Shown: piece after piece, positions 1-4,976 of the stretch
Numbering within the stretch: position 1 is the stretch's first letter
How the letters are laid out: each line of letters opens with the position of its first letter
NCBI GenBank assembly: GCA_012798275.1
Contig: JAAZNO010000135.1
Span: 1 to 6,335, forward strand
Source of the DNA: Chloroflexota bacterium
Lineage (GTDB): Bacteria > Chloroflexota > Anaerolineae > B4-G1 > SLSP01
Direction: 5' to 3'
Length of the DNA: 6,335 bases
Position numbers and translations under genes: made by a program
The notes under the pieces: generated by a model
Databases searched by the model: none
The model's input: only the letters and a program-made list of their open reading frames with translations
Told to the model about the DNA's origin: nothing

Positions 1-633
1 GAAGCCCAGCCCTTGCAGTTGCGCCAGGAAAGCCCGCTTGATGGCCTTCCTGGTCTTGTTGATCCCGGCCAGGTCCAACGTCGCCTGGCGCGTGGCGTAG
101 ACGACGCCGGGGATCACCGCCATGATCTCGCTGATGTGCACCGGCATGCCCGCGATTTTGGGGTCGCGCCCGAACGGGCTGGACGTCGTCTTCTGTCCCG
201 GCAGCGTCGTCGGCGCCATCTGTCCGCCCGTCATGCCGTAGATGGCATTGTTGACGAAAATGGTAGTGATGTGCTCGCCGCGATGCGCCGCGTGGAGGAT
301 CTCGTTGGTGCCGATGGCGGCCAGATCTCCGTCGCCCTGATAGGTGAAGACGACCTTATCGGGGTTGGTGCGTTTGATGCCCGTCGCCATGGCCGGGGCG
401 CGCCCGTGCGGCGCCTCCACAAAGTCCATGTTGAAATAGTTATAGGCCAGCACCGCGCAGCCGACCGGCGCGACGCCAATCGTCTGCTCGCGCACGCCCA
501 ACTCGTCCAACACCTCAGCCACCAGGCGGTGGATCACGCCGTGGGTGCAGCCGGGGCAGTAATGCGTGTTTGCCCTGGTCAGCGAGTCGGGATACTGGTA
601 AATCAGTTCCATCGTCTCCGGAATGGCGCTCAT
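1..633 (-). CDS. TPP-binding (beta) subunit of the 2-oxoacid:ferredoxin oxidoreductase, C-terminus cut by window edge
   Basis: This is the thiamine-diphosphate subunit that, with the alpha chain, attacks and decarboxylates the 2-oxoacid. The frame is open from ATG 633 to base 1 without a stop, giving 211 residues of a family usually around 250 or more, so the C-terminal part lies outside. Visible motifs are YCPGCTH (25-31), [28 protein letters not shown] (74-91), the TPP/Mg site [12 protein letters not shown] (97-108) completed by [16 protein letters not shown] (126-141), and [12 protein letters not shown] and NN are 25-30 residues apart, as in the TPP-binding motif. The start overlaps the alpha-subunit stop by four bases (ATGA) and has GAGGTGA nine bases upstream, so translation is coupled. 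A gamma subunit should follow outside the window. VOR and KOR beta subunits look alike, so substrate assignment is weaker than family assignment. Confidence 0.92.
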   Translation of the reverse strand, partial: MSAIPETMELIYQYPDSLTRANTHYCPGCTHGVIHRLVAEVLDELGVREQTIGVAPVGCAVLAYNYFNMDFVEAPHGRAPAMATGIKRTNPDKVVFTYQGDGDLAAIGTNEILHAAHRGEHITTIFVNNAIYGMTGGQMAPTTLPGQKTTSSPFGRDPKIAGMPVHISEIMAVIPGVVYATRQATLDLAGINKTRKAIKRAFLAQLQGLGF

Positions 634-1673
634 AGTTTCTTCACCTCTGCCAGGATTTCATCGCTCAGCGGAACGATGCCGCCCAATCGCCCATAGAAAT
701 GGACGGGTGTCTGACCGGCGACCGCCAGGCGCACATCCTCCACCATCTGCCCGGCGTTCATCTCCGCCACCAGCATCGCGCGCGTCTGCCCGGCCAGCTC
801 ATGCAACCGCGCCGCCGGGAAGGGCCACAACGTCTGGGGGCGGAAGAGCCCCACCTTGAGCCCTTGCTTGCGCGCTTCGCGCATTGCCGAGAGGCAAATG
901 CGCCCCGTAGTGCCATAGGCCACCAACAGGATCTCCGCATCGGCCGTCTCATACTCCTTCCAGCGGATCTCGTGCTGCTGGATCTCCGCCAGTTTGGCCT
1001 GCAAACGCAGGTTGATGCGCTCCAACCCTTCGGGCGAAAGGTCGAGTGAGGTGATGATGTGCGGCTTGCGACCTTTGGCGCCAGACACGGCCCAGTCGGG
1101 GCGGGGGCGCGGGAAGGGCTGCATCGGCGGCAGTTCGGCAGATTCCATCATCTGCCCCAGACTGCCATCGCCGGCGACGAGGACGAGCGTGCGGTATTTC
1201 TCCGCCAGGTCGAAGGCCAGCCCCATCATATCAATGAGCTCCTGCACGCTGGCCGGCGCCAGCACGAGGGGATGAAAGTCGCCATGCCCTGCGCTCTTGG
1301 TCATGAGAAAATAGTCGCTCTGCGAGGGCTGAATGTTGCCCAGGCCCGGACCGCCGCGCTGCATATTGACGACGACTGCCGGCACTTCGGAACCGGCGAT
1401 GTACGAGAGTCCCTCTTCCATGAGGCTGAAGCCCGGCCCGGAAGTAGACGCCATCGTCCGAACGCCGCAGCAGGCGGCGCCATAGACCATGTTGATCGCG
1501 CCAAGCTCGCTTTCCGCCTGGATGAAGACGCGGTTCTCCTCCACCATGCGGCGCGCCAGATGCTCCAGCGCCTCGCTCTGCGGGGTGATGGGGTAACCGA
1601 AGTAGGCCTCCAGCCCATAGCGGATTGCAGCCTCGGCAAAAGCTTCGTTGCCTTTGAGCAGTTCTTTAGCCAT
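630..1673 (-). CDS. vorB: 2-oxoacid:ferredoxin oxidoreductase alpha subunit, VorB type (2-oxoisovalerate or 2-oxoglutarate)
   Basis: This 347-residue subunit is the alpha chain of an enzyme that oxidatively decarboxylates a 2-oxoacid to acyl-CoA and reduces ferredoxin. The N-terminal domain has [20 protein letters not shown] and [10 protein letters not shown] (25-34), the pyrimidine-binding region of the PFOR superfamily. [19 protein letters not shown] (54-72), [19 protein letters not shown] (76-94) and [16 protein letters not shown] (107-122) follow. The segment [18 protein letters not shown] (165-182) is close to the form I associate with VorB. The second domain (from about 245, [12 protein letters not shown]) ends with [16 protein letters not shown]. 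It is the short form, without the fused gamma domain seen in KorA proteins of nearly 600 residues. The start has AGGAGG five bases upstream. The stop overlaps the next gene's start as ATGA. Branched-chain 2-oxoacids are favoured by subgroup; 2-oxoglutarate cannot be excluded. Confidence 0.9.
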   Translation of the reverse strand: MAKELLKGNEAFAEAAIRYGLEAYFGYPITPQSEALEHLARRMVEENRVFIQAESELGAINMVYGAACCGVRTMASTSGPGFSLMEEGLSYIAGSEVPAVVVNMQRGGPGLGNIQPSQSDYFLMTKSAGHGDFHPLVLAPASVQELIDMMGLAFDLAEKYRTLVLVAGDGSLGQMMESAELPPMQPFPRPRPDWAVSGAKGRKPHIITSLDLSPEGLERINLRLQAKLAEIQQHEIRWKEYETADAEILLVAYGTTGRICLSAMREARKQGLKVGLFRPQTLWPFPAARLHELAGQTRAMLVAEMNAGQMVEDVRLAVAGQTPVHFYGRLGGIVPLSDEILAEVKKL

Positions 1674-1678
1674 GGCTC

Positions 1679-1684
1679 CCTCCT
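1679..1684 (-). promoter_or_regulatory. Ribosome-binding site of the alpha subunit overlapping the upstream stop codon
   Basis: AGGAGG on the minus strand overlaps the last two bases of the TAG stop (1685-1683) of the ferredoxin-like gene and lies five bases before ATG at 1673. This arrangement favours re-initiation by the same ribosomes and balanced amounts of the two subunits. Confidence 0.75.
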
Positions 1685-1928
1685 ATTCCCTGGCGGCTGC
1701 CGCGCGGACGCGGCGCTCGCGGTAGACGGTAAAGACGACATCGGGGCAAATCATGGCGCACGAACCGCAGCCGGTGCACTTTTCCATGTCTGTCACCGTG
1801 ATGGGATGATACCCTTGCACGTTGAAGATGTCCGACGAAAGGGCTAAAATCTTCACGGGACAGACGTGAGTGCAAAGACCGCAGCCCTTGCACCGATCCG
1901 TATCCATCACAACCAACCCTTTAGCCAT
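1683..1928 (-). CDS. 2x[4Fe-4S] ferredoxin-like (delta) subunit of a 2-oxoacid:ferredoxin oxidoreductase
   Basis: This 81-residue protein carries electrons from the TPP/iron-sulfur centre of the oxidoreductase to free ferredoxin. It has two full C-x2-C-x2-C-x3-C-P motifs: C13, C16, C19, C23 and C51, C54, C57, C61, enough for two [4Fe-4S] clusters. About 27 residues separate the motifs (ILALSSDIFNVQGYHPITVT), a longer spacer than in clostridial ferredoxins and typical of the small subunits of VOR/KOR enzymes. The C-terminus is a short Arg/Ala tail. The start at 1928 follows a strong AAGGAG. The alpha-subunit gene begins nine bases after its stop, with that gene's ribosome-binding site overlapping the TAG. 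It opens the second gene block, so it is probably the first subunit made. A free-standing ferredoxin is possible, but the adjacency argues for a dedicated subunit. Confidence 0.9.
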   Translation of the reverse strand: MAKGLVVMDTDRCKGCGLCTHVCPVKILALSSDIFNVQGYHPITVTDMEKCTGCGSCAMICPDVVFTVYRERRVRAAAARE

Positions 1929-1935
1929 GCAAGCT

Positions 1936-1941
1936 CTCCTT
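1936..1941 (-). promoter_or_regulatory. Ribosome-binding site of the ferredoxin-like subunit
   Basis: AAGGAG (within GGAAAGGAGAG) lies seven bases upstream of ATG at 1928-1926. It supports that ATG over an in-frame TTG at 1946, which would place the site inside the coding region. Confidence 0.75.
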
Positions 1942-1947
1942 TCCAAT

Positions 1948-1999
1948 GCGAGTGAGCGATAAAGCGAATAAGCGATAAAGCGAAAAGGCGAGTGAGCGT
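1948..1999. repeat. Short tandem repeat with exact 8-base period (GCGANNNN x7)
   Basis: The tetramer GCGA recurs at 1948, 1956, 1964, 1972, 1980 and 1988, with GCGT at 1996, so seven units fall on a strict 8-base period. Read on the minus strand, the units are variants of TCGCTTTA, TCGCTTAT, TCGCTCAC and TCGCCTTT. Larger repeats are nested in it: AGCGATAAAGCGAA at 1955 and 1971, and GCGAGTGAGCG at 1948 and 1988. It lies in the 162-base gap between the two gene blocks, immediately upstream of the ferredoxin-like gene's ribosome-binding site, and so would be in that gene's leader if transcribed from the gap or from block 1. Function is unknown; the 8-base period does not match the DNA helical turn. 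It could be a slipped-strand tandem repeat or a genome-wide intergenic repeat. Confidence 0.85.
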
Positions 2000-2090
2000 A
2001 GGGGGCAAGAGTCAGGAGCGATGGGTAATGAGGGATGGAGGGTGAAGTGGACTCTCCCTATCTCCGCCGCTCCCCTGCGCCTCAGCTCGT

Positions 2091-3266
2091 TTACAGCCCC
2101 ACCATCGGCAACACCAGCGTGAGGAGCACGCCGCCCGCAATGACGGACCCCAGTTGCCCGGCAGTGTTGGCGCCCATGGCGTGCATCAACACGAAGTTGG
2201 AGTAATCCTCATCGTTCGCCAGCTTCTGCACCAGCCGCCCGGCCATCGGGAAGGCGCTGATACCCGCCGCGCCGACCAGCGGGTTGATTTTCTTCCCGGA
2301 GACGCGGTACAGGAATTTGCCGAACAACACCCCGGCGGCCGTGTCCAGCCCAAAAGCGACCAGGCCCAGTCCCAGGATCTTGAGCGTGTCCGCGTTGAGG
2401 AAACTCTTCGCGGTCATCGTGCTGCCCACCGCCAGCCCCAGAAACAGCGTGGCGATGTTGATGATCTCGTTCTGCGACGCCTTGCTCAGGCGATCTACCA
2501 CCCCCGCTTCCTTCATCAGATTCCCCAGCATGAGCGAGGCGATGAGCGGCGCGGCTTGCGGGACCAGAATCCCCACGGCCACGGTGACGATGAGGGGGAA
2601 CAGGATCAACGCGAGTTTGGAGACGGGGCGCGGCGCGTACTCCATGTGCGTGCGACGTTCCTCCCGCGTGGTGAGCGCGCGCATGATGGGCGGCTGAATG
2701 ATGGGCACCAGGCTCATGTAAGAATAGGCCACCACGGCAATGATGCCGGCCATGCCGGGGTTAGGCGGCAATCCGCGAGCGGCAGGATATTCCACGAGCA
2801 GTTTATTGGCGACATAAATGCTTGTGGGACCGTCAATCGCGCCGATGATGCCGATGCTGGCGGCTTCCGGCAATTTGAAGCCCAACGCAATTGCCAGAAT
2901 CAACGTGCCGAAAATGCCGAACTGCCCCGCCGCGCCCATGAGCGCAAACACCGGTTGGGCAAGAAGGGGCCGGAAATCCATCATCGCGCCCACCCCCACA
3001 AAGATGAGCAAGGGAAACAGCTCCGTGCGGACCCCCGCGTTGTAGAGGAGGTAGAGCATCCCATTCTCTTCCGGGTCAATCATCGCCGAAAGCGGCAGAT
3101 TGGCGATGATAATCCCCACGCCGATGGGAAGCAGCAAGGACGGCTCATATTCCTTGACGATAGCGAAATACAACAACACTCCGCCGACAAGGATCATCAC
3201 CAGGTTGCCTGGATTGTGCCCCAAGTCCAACAGGCCTGCCAGGAGTTCATTGATCGGGATATTCAC
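2091..3266 (-). CDS. mmdB: Na+-translocating decarboxylase beta subunit (OadB/MmdB family integral membrane pump)
   Basis: This 391-residue membrane protein decarboxylates carboxybiotin and couples it to Na+ export. It has many hydrophobic segments, and the family signatures are intact: GAIDGPTSIY (Asp at 145), AYSYMSLVPIIQPPI (Tyr 181/183), and NPLVGAAGISAFPMAGR (328-344). Spacing in the last motif places N328, G332, S337 and R344 at the positions reported as important in Klebsiella OadB (N373, G377, S382, R389). Between the Asp and the Tyr there are about 12 more residues than in Klebsiella, containing a Pro-rich loop (GLPPNPGM). The start is GTG at 3266, eight bases after AAGGAG; a longer frame reaching 3347 overlaps the acetyltransferase gene and lacks a ribosome-binding site. 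The gap to that gene is 41 bases. The family is certain; the symbol follows from the acyl-CoA-type alpha subunit. Confidence 0.95.
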   Translation of the reverse strand: MNIPINELLAGLLDLGHNPGNLVMILVGGVLLYFAIVKEYEPSLLLPIGVGIIIANLPLSAMIDPEENGMLYLLYNAGVRTELFPLLIFVGVGAMMDFRPLLAQPVFALMGAAGQFGIFGTLILAIALGFKLPEAASIGIIGAIDGPTSIYVANKLLVEYPAARGLPPNPGMAGIIAVVAYSYMSLVPIIQPPIMRALTTREERRTHMEYAPRPVSKLALILFPLIVTVAVGILVPQAAPLIASLMLGNLMKEAGVVDRLSKASQNEIINIATLFLGLAVGSTMTAKSFLNADTLKILGLGLVAFGLDTAAGVLFGKFLYRVSGKKINPLVGAAGISAFPMAGRLVQKLANDEDYSNFVLMHAMGANTAGQLGSVIAGGVLLTLVLPMVGL

Positions 3267-3274
3267 TACTTTTG

Positions 3275-3280
3275 CTCCTT
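3275..3280 (-). promoter_or_regulatory. Ribosome-binding site that fixes a GTG start for the beta subunit
   Basis: AAGGAG lies in the 41-base gap after the acetyltransferase stop, eight bases upstream of GTG at 3266-3264. The resulting N-terminus (MNIPINELLAGLLDLG) fits an amphipathic lead-in to the first membrane segment and excludes the basic, non-conserved 27-residue extension that a start at 3347 would add. Confidence 0.8.
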
Positions 3281-3307
3281 GTCGTGATTGAGTGAAGGCG
3301 GCGTCGG

Positions 3308-4111
3308 CTACTTCACCAGCGACGCGGGCTCTTCGGCCACCAGACACCGCATCAGATACATGGGGCGCGCCCGTTCAAAACCCAACGCCTCGTAGTGGTG
3401 CAACGCCTCGGTGTGCCCCTGCTGCACCATCGTGAACACCGTCAGCTGCTCTTCTTCCGCGAGCAGCACTTGCAGCAGCGCGGCGACGACATTCTCCAGG
3501 TAGCCACGCTGCCGATACTCGGGGTGCACCGCAATTTTGCCGATCTCAGCGACTTCAGGCAGGCGCGTGCGGGTAGCGCCCATGGCGATGAGGGTGCGCC
3601 CTTCCCAAATGCCCATCGCCGGCCCACGCTCGAAGAGCTCCTCGCCCATGGTGGAGATTTCGGCCTTCTGCGCCAGGGCCTGCATCGCCGCCAGATGCCG
3701 GGGCTTGAGCGCCGTCGCCGCGCCGGCATCCAACTGCCGCACGTCGCCGCGAAAGACCAGCTGCCAGGAAGGGCGGATCTCGATCACCGCAAAGGCCTGC
3801 TCCGCGATGGCGCGCTGCTCAGCGGCGACCAACAGATGCACCTCGCTCCCCGGATCCACCAGAAAGGTCGTGTAAGTTCGCAACAGCTCCGGCGATTCGC
3901 CCAGGAATGCCAGTTCGGGGAAACGCGAGCCATGATAGCTGGCGACGGACATGGCGGGGGAGCAGACGATATCGCAGTCCTCCGAAAGGGCCGTCGCCGC
4001 CGCCACAAAGATGAAGTGCGCCAGCGTCCACTCCAGGTCGCTGCGCAAGGCGTTGATCTGGGAGGTGAGTTGGGTGATCGCGGCCGCATTGACCGAACCG
4101 TTGCTCTCCAT
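3308..4111 (-). CDS. GNAT-family N-acetyltransferase of unknown substrate embedded in the decarboxylase operon
   Basis: This 267-residue protein has a GNAT acetyltransferase domain in its C-terminal half (about 130-257). The acetyl-CoA-binding segment reads AEIGKIAVHPEYRQRGYLENVV (188-209): beta-strand 4 followed by the R-x-x-G loop and helix alpha-3. The last glycine/alanine of the usual R/Q-x-x-G-x-G/A motif is a leucine (L205). HHYEALGFERARPMYLMRC (238-256) is the typical C-terminal GNAT strand with Tyr and GF. The first 130 residues form a separate region I do not recognise; they are not strongly hydrophobic overall and look cytoplasmic. The ATG lies four bases after the biotin carrier stop with only a weak GGA upstream, so translation is probably coupled. 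No substrate can be read from the sequence. Protein-lysine acylation, or acetylation of a small metabolite, are guesses from context. Confidence 0.8.
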   Translation of the reverse strand: MESNGSVNAAAITQLTSQINALRSDLEWTLAHFIFVAAATALSEDCDIVCSPAMSVASYHGSRFPELAFLGESPELLRTYTTFLVDPGSEVHLLVAAEQRAIAEQAFAVIEIRPSWQLVFRGDVRQLDAGAATALKPRHLAAMQALAQKAEISTMGEELFERGPAMGIWEGRTLIAMGATRTRLPEVAEIGKIAVHPEYRQRGYLENVVAALLQVLLAEEEQLTVFTMVQQGHTEALHHYEALGFERARPMYLMRCLVAEEPASLVK

Positions 4112-4115
4112 GAGC

Positions 4116-4529
4116 TCAATCCGCGATGTGGAAAAGGGGCGTGCCGTGCTGAACCTGCTGACCGACCGTGACGTAGACGGCCTTCACCACGCCGCCGGCA
4201 GTTGCACGAATCGGGTTGTTCATTTTCATCGCTTCGAGGATGCAGAGCTCCTGTCCCGGCTTGACGCGGTCCCCGACCTTGACAGAAATCACGGTCACCA
4301 CGCCCGGCAGGGGGGCCGTCACATCGCCGGCCTGCGAGACGACCGCCGCCGGCGTCGCGACGACAACGGGCGGAGCTGGCGCCGGGGTCGCCCTGGCGAC
4401 CGGGGTGCTCTCCTCCATCCACACCTCGACGACCTCGCCGTCCACCACCGCCCGCACCGGCTGCTCACGGGGGTTGGGCACTTCGACACGATACTCTTTT
4501 CCAGCAACAGTCACACGATAGACTGGCAT
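4116..4529 (-). CDS. mmdC: Biotin carrier subunit (biotin/lipoyl-attachment domain) of the decarboxylase
   Basis: This 137-residue protein carries the biotin arm that takes CO2 from the carboxyltransferase to the membrane beta subunit. An N-terminal stretch of about 40 residues (MPVYRVTVAGKEYRVEV onward) matches the usual N-terminal strand region of these carriers. A Pro/Ala/Val-rich flexible linker follows at about 41-68, then the biotinyl domain at about 69-137. The biotinylation motif EAMKMNN places the modified lysine at K102, 35 residues from the C-terminus as expected. The ATG start is supported by AAGGAG six bases upstream. A 79-base gap separates it from the OadG-type gene, the largest within this block, with nothing clear in it. 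Its TGA stop lies four bases before the acetyltransferase start. A carrier for a separate biotin carboxylase is possible in principle, but the neighbours argue for the decarboxylase. Confidence 0.92.
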   Translation of the reverse strand: MPVYRVTVAGKEYRVEVPNPREQPVRAVVDGEVVEVWMEESTPVARATPAPAPPVVVATPAAVVSQAGDVTAPLPGVVTVISVKVGDRVKPGQELCILEAMKMNNPIRATAGGVVKAVYVTVGQQVQHGTPLFHIAD

Positions 4530-4535
4530 ATTTTT

Positions 4536-4541
4536 CTCCTT
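4536..4541 (-). promoter_or_regulatory. Ribosome-binding site of the biotin carrier gene
   Basis: A perfect AAGGAG lies six bases upstream of the ATG at 4529-4527, within an A/T-rich leader (TTTTAAGGAGAAAAAT). It is a strong independent initiation signal after the 79-base gap, in keeping with a carrier that may need to be abundant. Confidence 0.7.
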
Positions 4542-4608
4542 AAAACTCGCCCAAGCACCTGGCTGACTTTTCGACCTGCTTCAGCAGACGGCTGCGCCCG
4601 GTGCACCT

Positions 4609-4962
4609 TCAGCGCCGGGCCGCCTGATTCCGTCGGAGCAGCTGTTGATGGCGGACGCAGGCGCGCCACTGATCCACGGGGGCGCCGGCCGAACGCCGGA
4701 CTTCTGGCCGCGCCTGCGCCCGGGCCACGGCGACCGCGGCCGCCGCTGCCTGATAGCGCGCCTCAGCAGTCGAGAGCGCGGCTTCCGCAGCTACCGCCGG
4801 CGCTTCCTCCGCTTCCTCGGCCATGGCTTCCCCTGCCGCTTTTCGGGGCTTGATGCTGCCTAAAGCATACATCCCCAACACCAGCGCTCCGATGGCCGCA
4901 AACGTCATCCCCATCCCGATGAGGGTGAGCCACAGCGCCTGTTTGAGCAGTTCAACATCCAC
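4609..4962 (-). CDS. OadG-family small membrane subunit (gamma/delta) of the Na+-pumping decarboxylase
   Basis: This small protein of about 117 residues anchors the carboxyltransferase and biotin carrier to the membrane pump in related decarboxylases (OadG, MmdD). It has one hydrophobic segment at about residues 11-32 (LWLTLIGMGMTFAAIGALVL) near the N-terminus. An Ala/Glu-rich linker follows at about 42-75, then an Ala-rich helix and a basic, glutamine-rich C-terminus with one Trp, as OadG proteins commonly have. The start is set by AAGGAG at 4971-4976, eight bases before GTG at 4962. An upstream in-frame GTG at 4971 touches that ribosome-binding site and cannot be used. The gene begins 13 bases after the carboxyltransferase stop, and the site overlaps that stop, so coupling is likely. 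Sequence alone is weak because the family is low-complexity; the N-terminal segment plus position carry the call. mmdD would be the matching symbol. Confidence 0.8.
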   Translation of the reverse strand: MDVELLKQALWLTLIGMGMTFAAIGALVLGMYALGSIKPRKAAGEAMAEEAEEAPAVAAEAALSTAEARYQAAAAAVAVARAQARPEVRRSAGAPVDQWRACVRHQQLLRRNQAARR

Positions 4963-4970
4963 AGGCCACA

Positions 4971-4976
4971 CTCCTT
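4971..4976 (-). promoter_or_regulatory. Ribosome-binding site that fixes a GTG start for the OadG-type subunit
   Basis: AAGGAG on the minus strand lies eight bases upstream of GTG at 4962-4960. It overlaps the TGA stop (4978-4976) of the carboxyltransferase gene by one base. It rules out the longer in-frame GTG at 4971-4969, which would overlap the site itself. Confidence 0.75.

Noticed and set aside
13..696. Open frame on the plus strand opposite the TPP-binding subunit
   Set aside because: The minus strand here encodes an uninterrupted TPP-enzyme subunit with all key motifs. The plus frame is an Arg/His/Asp-rich shadow.
1948..1999. CRISPR array or operator array
   Set aside because: Units are 8 bases with 4-base variable parts, far too short for CRISPR, and the 8-base period would rotate binding sites around the helix, which is unusual for a cooperative operator.
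2015..2073. Possible terminator or attenuator after the beta subunit (arms GGAGCG at 2015-2020 and CGCTCC at 2068-2073, plus weak inner pairing)
   Set aside because: The arms are only six bases, the inner pairing needs bulges, and no run of T follows on the minus strand, so a rho-independent terminator is not supported.
1929..2090. Promoter for the oxidoreductase block in the gap between the two blocks
   Set aside because: I found no pair of -35 and -10 elements with good match and spacing on the minus strand. TTGCCC near 2006 has no convincing partner. Read-through from block 1 is equally possible.
2154..3287. Long open frame on the plus strand (377 codons) opposite the beta subunit gene
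   Set aside because: It is exactly antisense to a clear OadB-family gene. Its translation is rich in His, Arg, Gln and Asp without recognisable domains, as expected for the shadow of a GC-rich gene.
3267..3347. Longer N-terminus for the beta subunit beginning at 3347
   Set aside because: It would overlap the acetyltransferase gene by 40 bases, adds a basic stretch without conservation, and lacks a ribosome-binding site; GTG 3266 has AAGGAG at ideal spacing.
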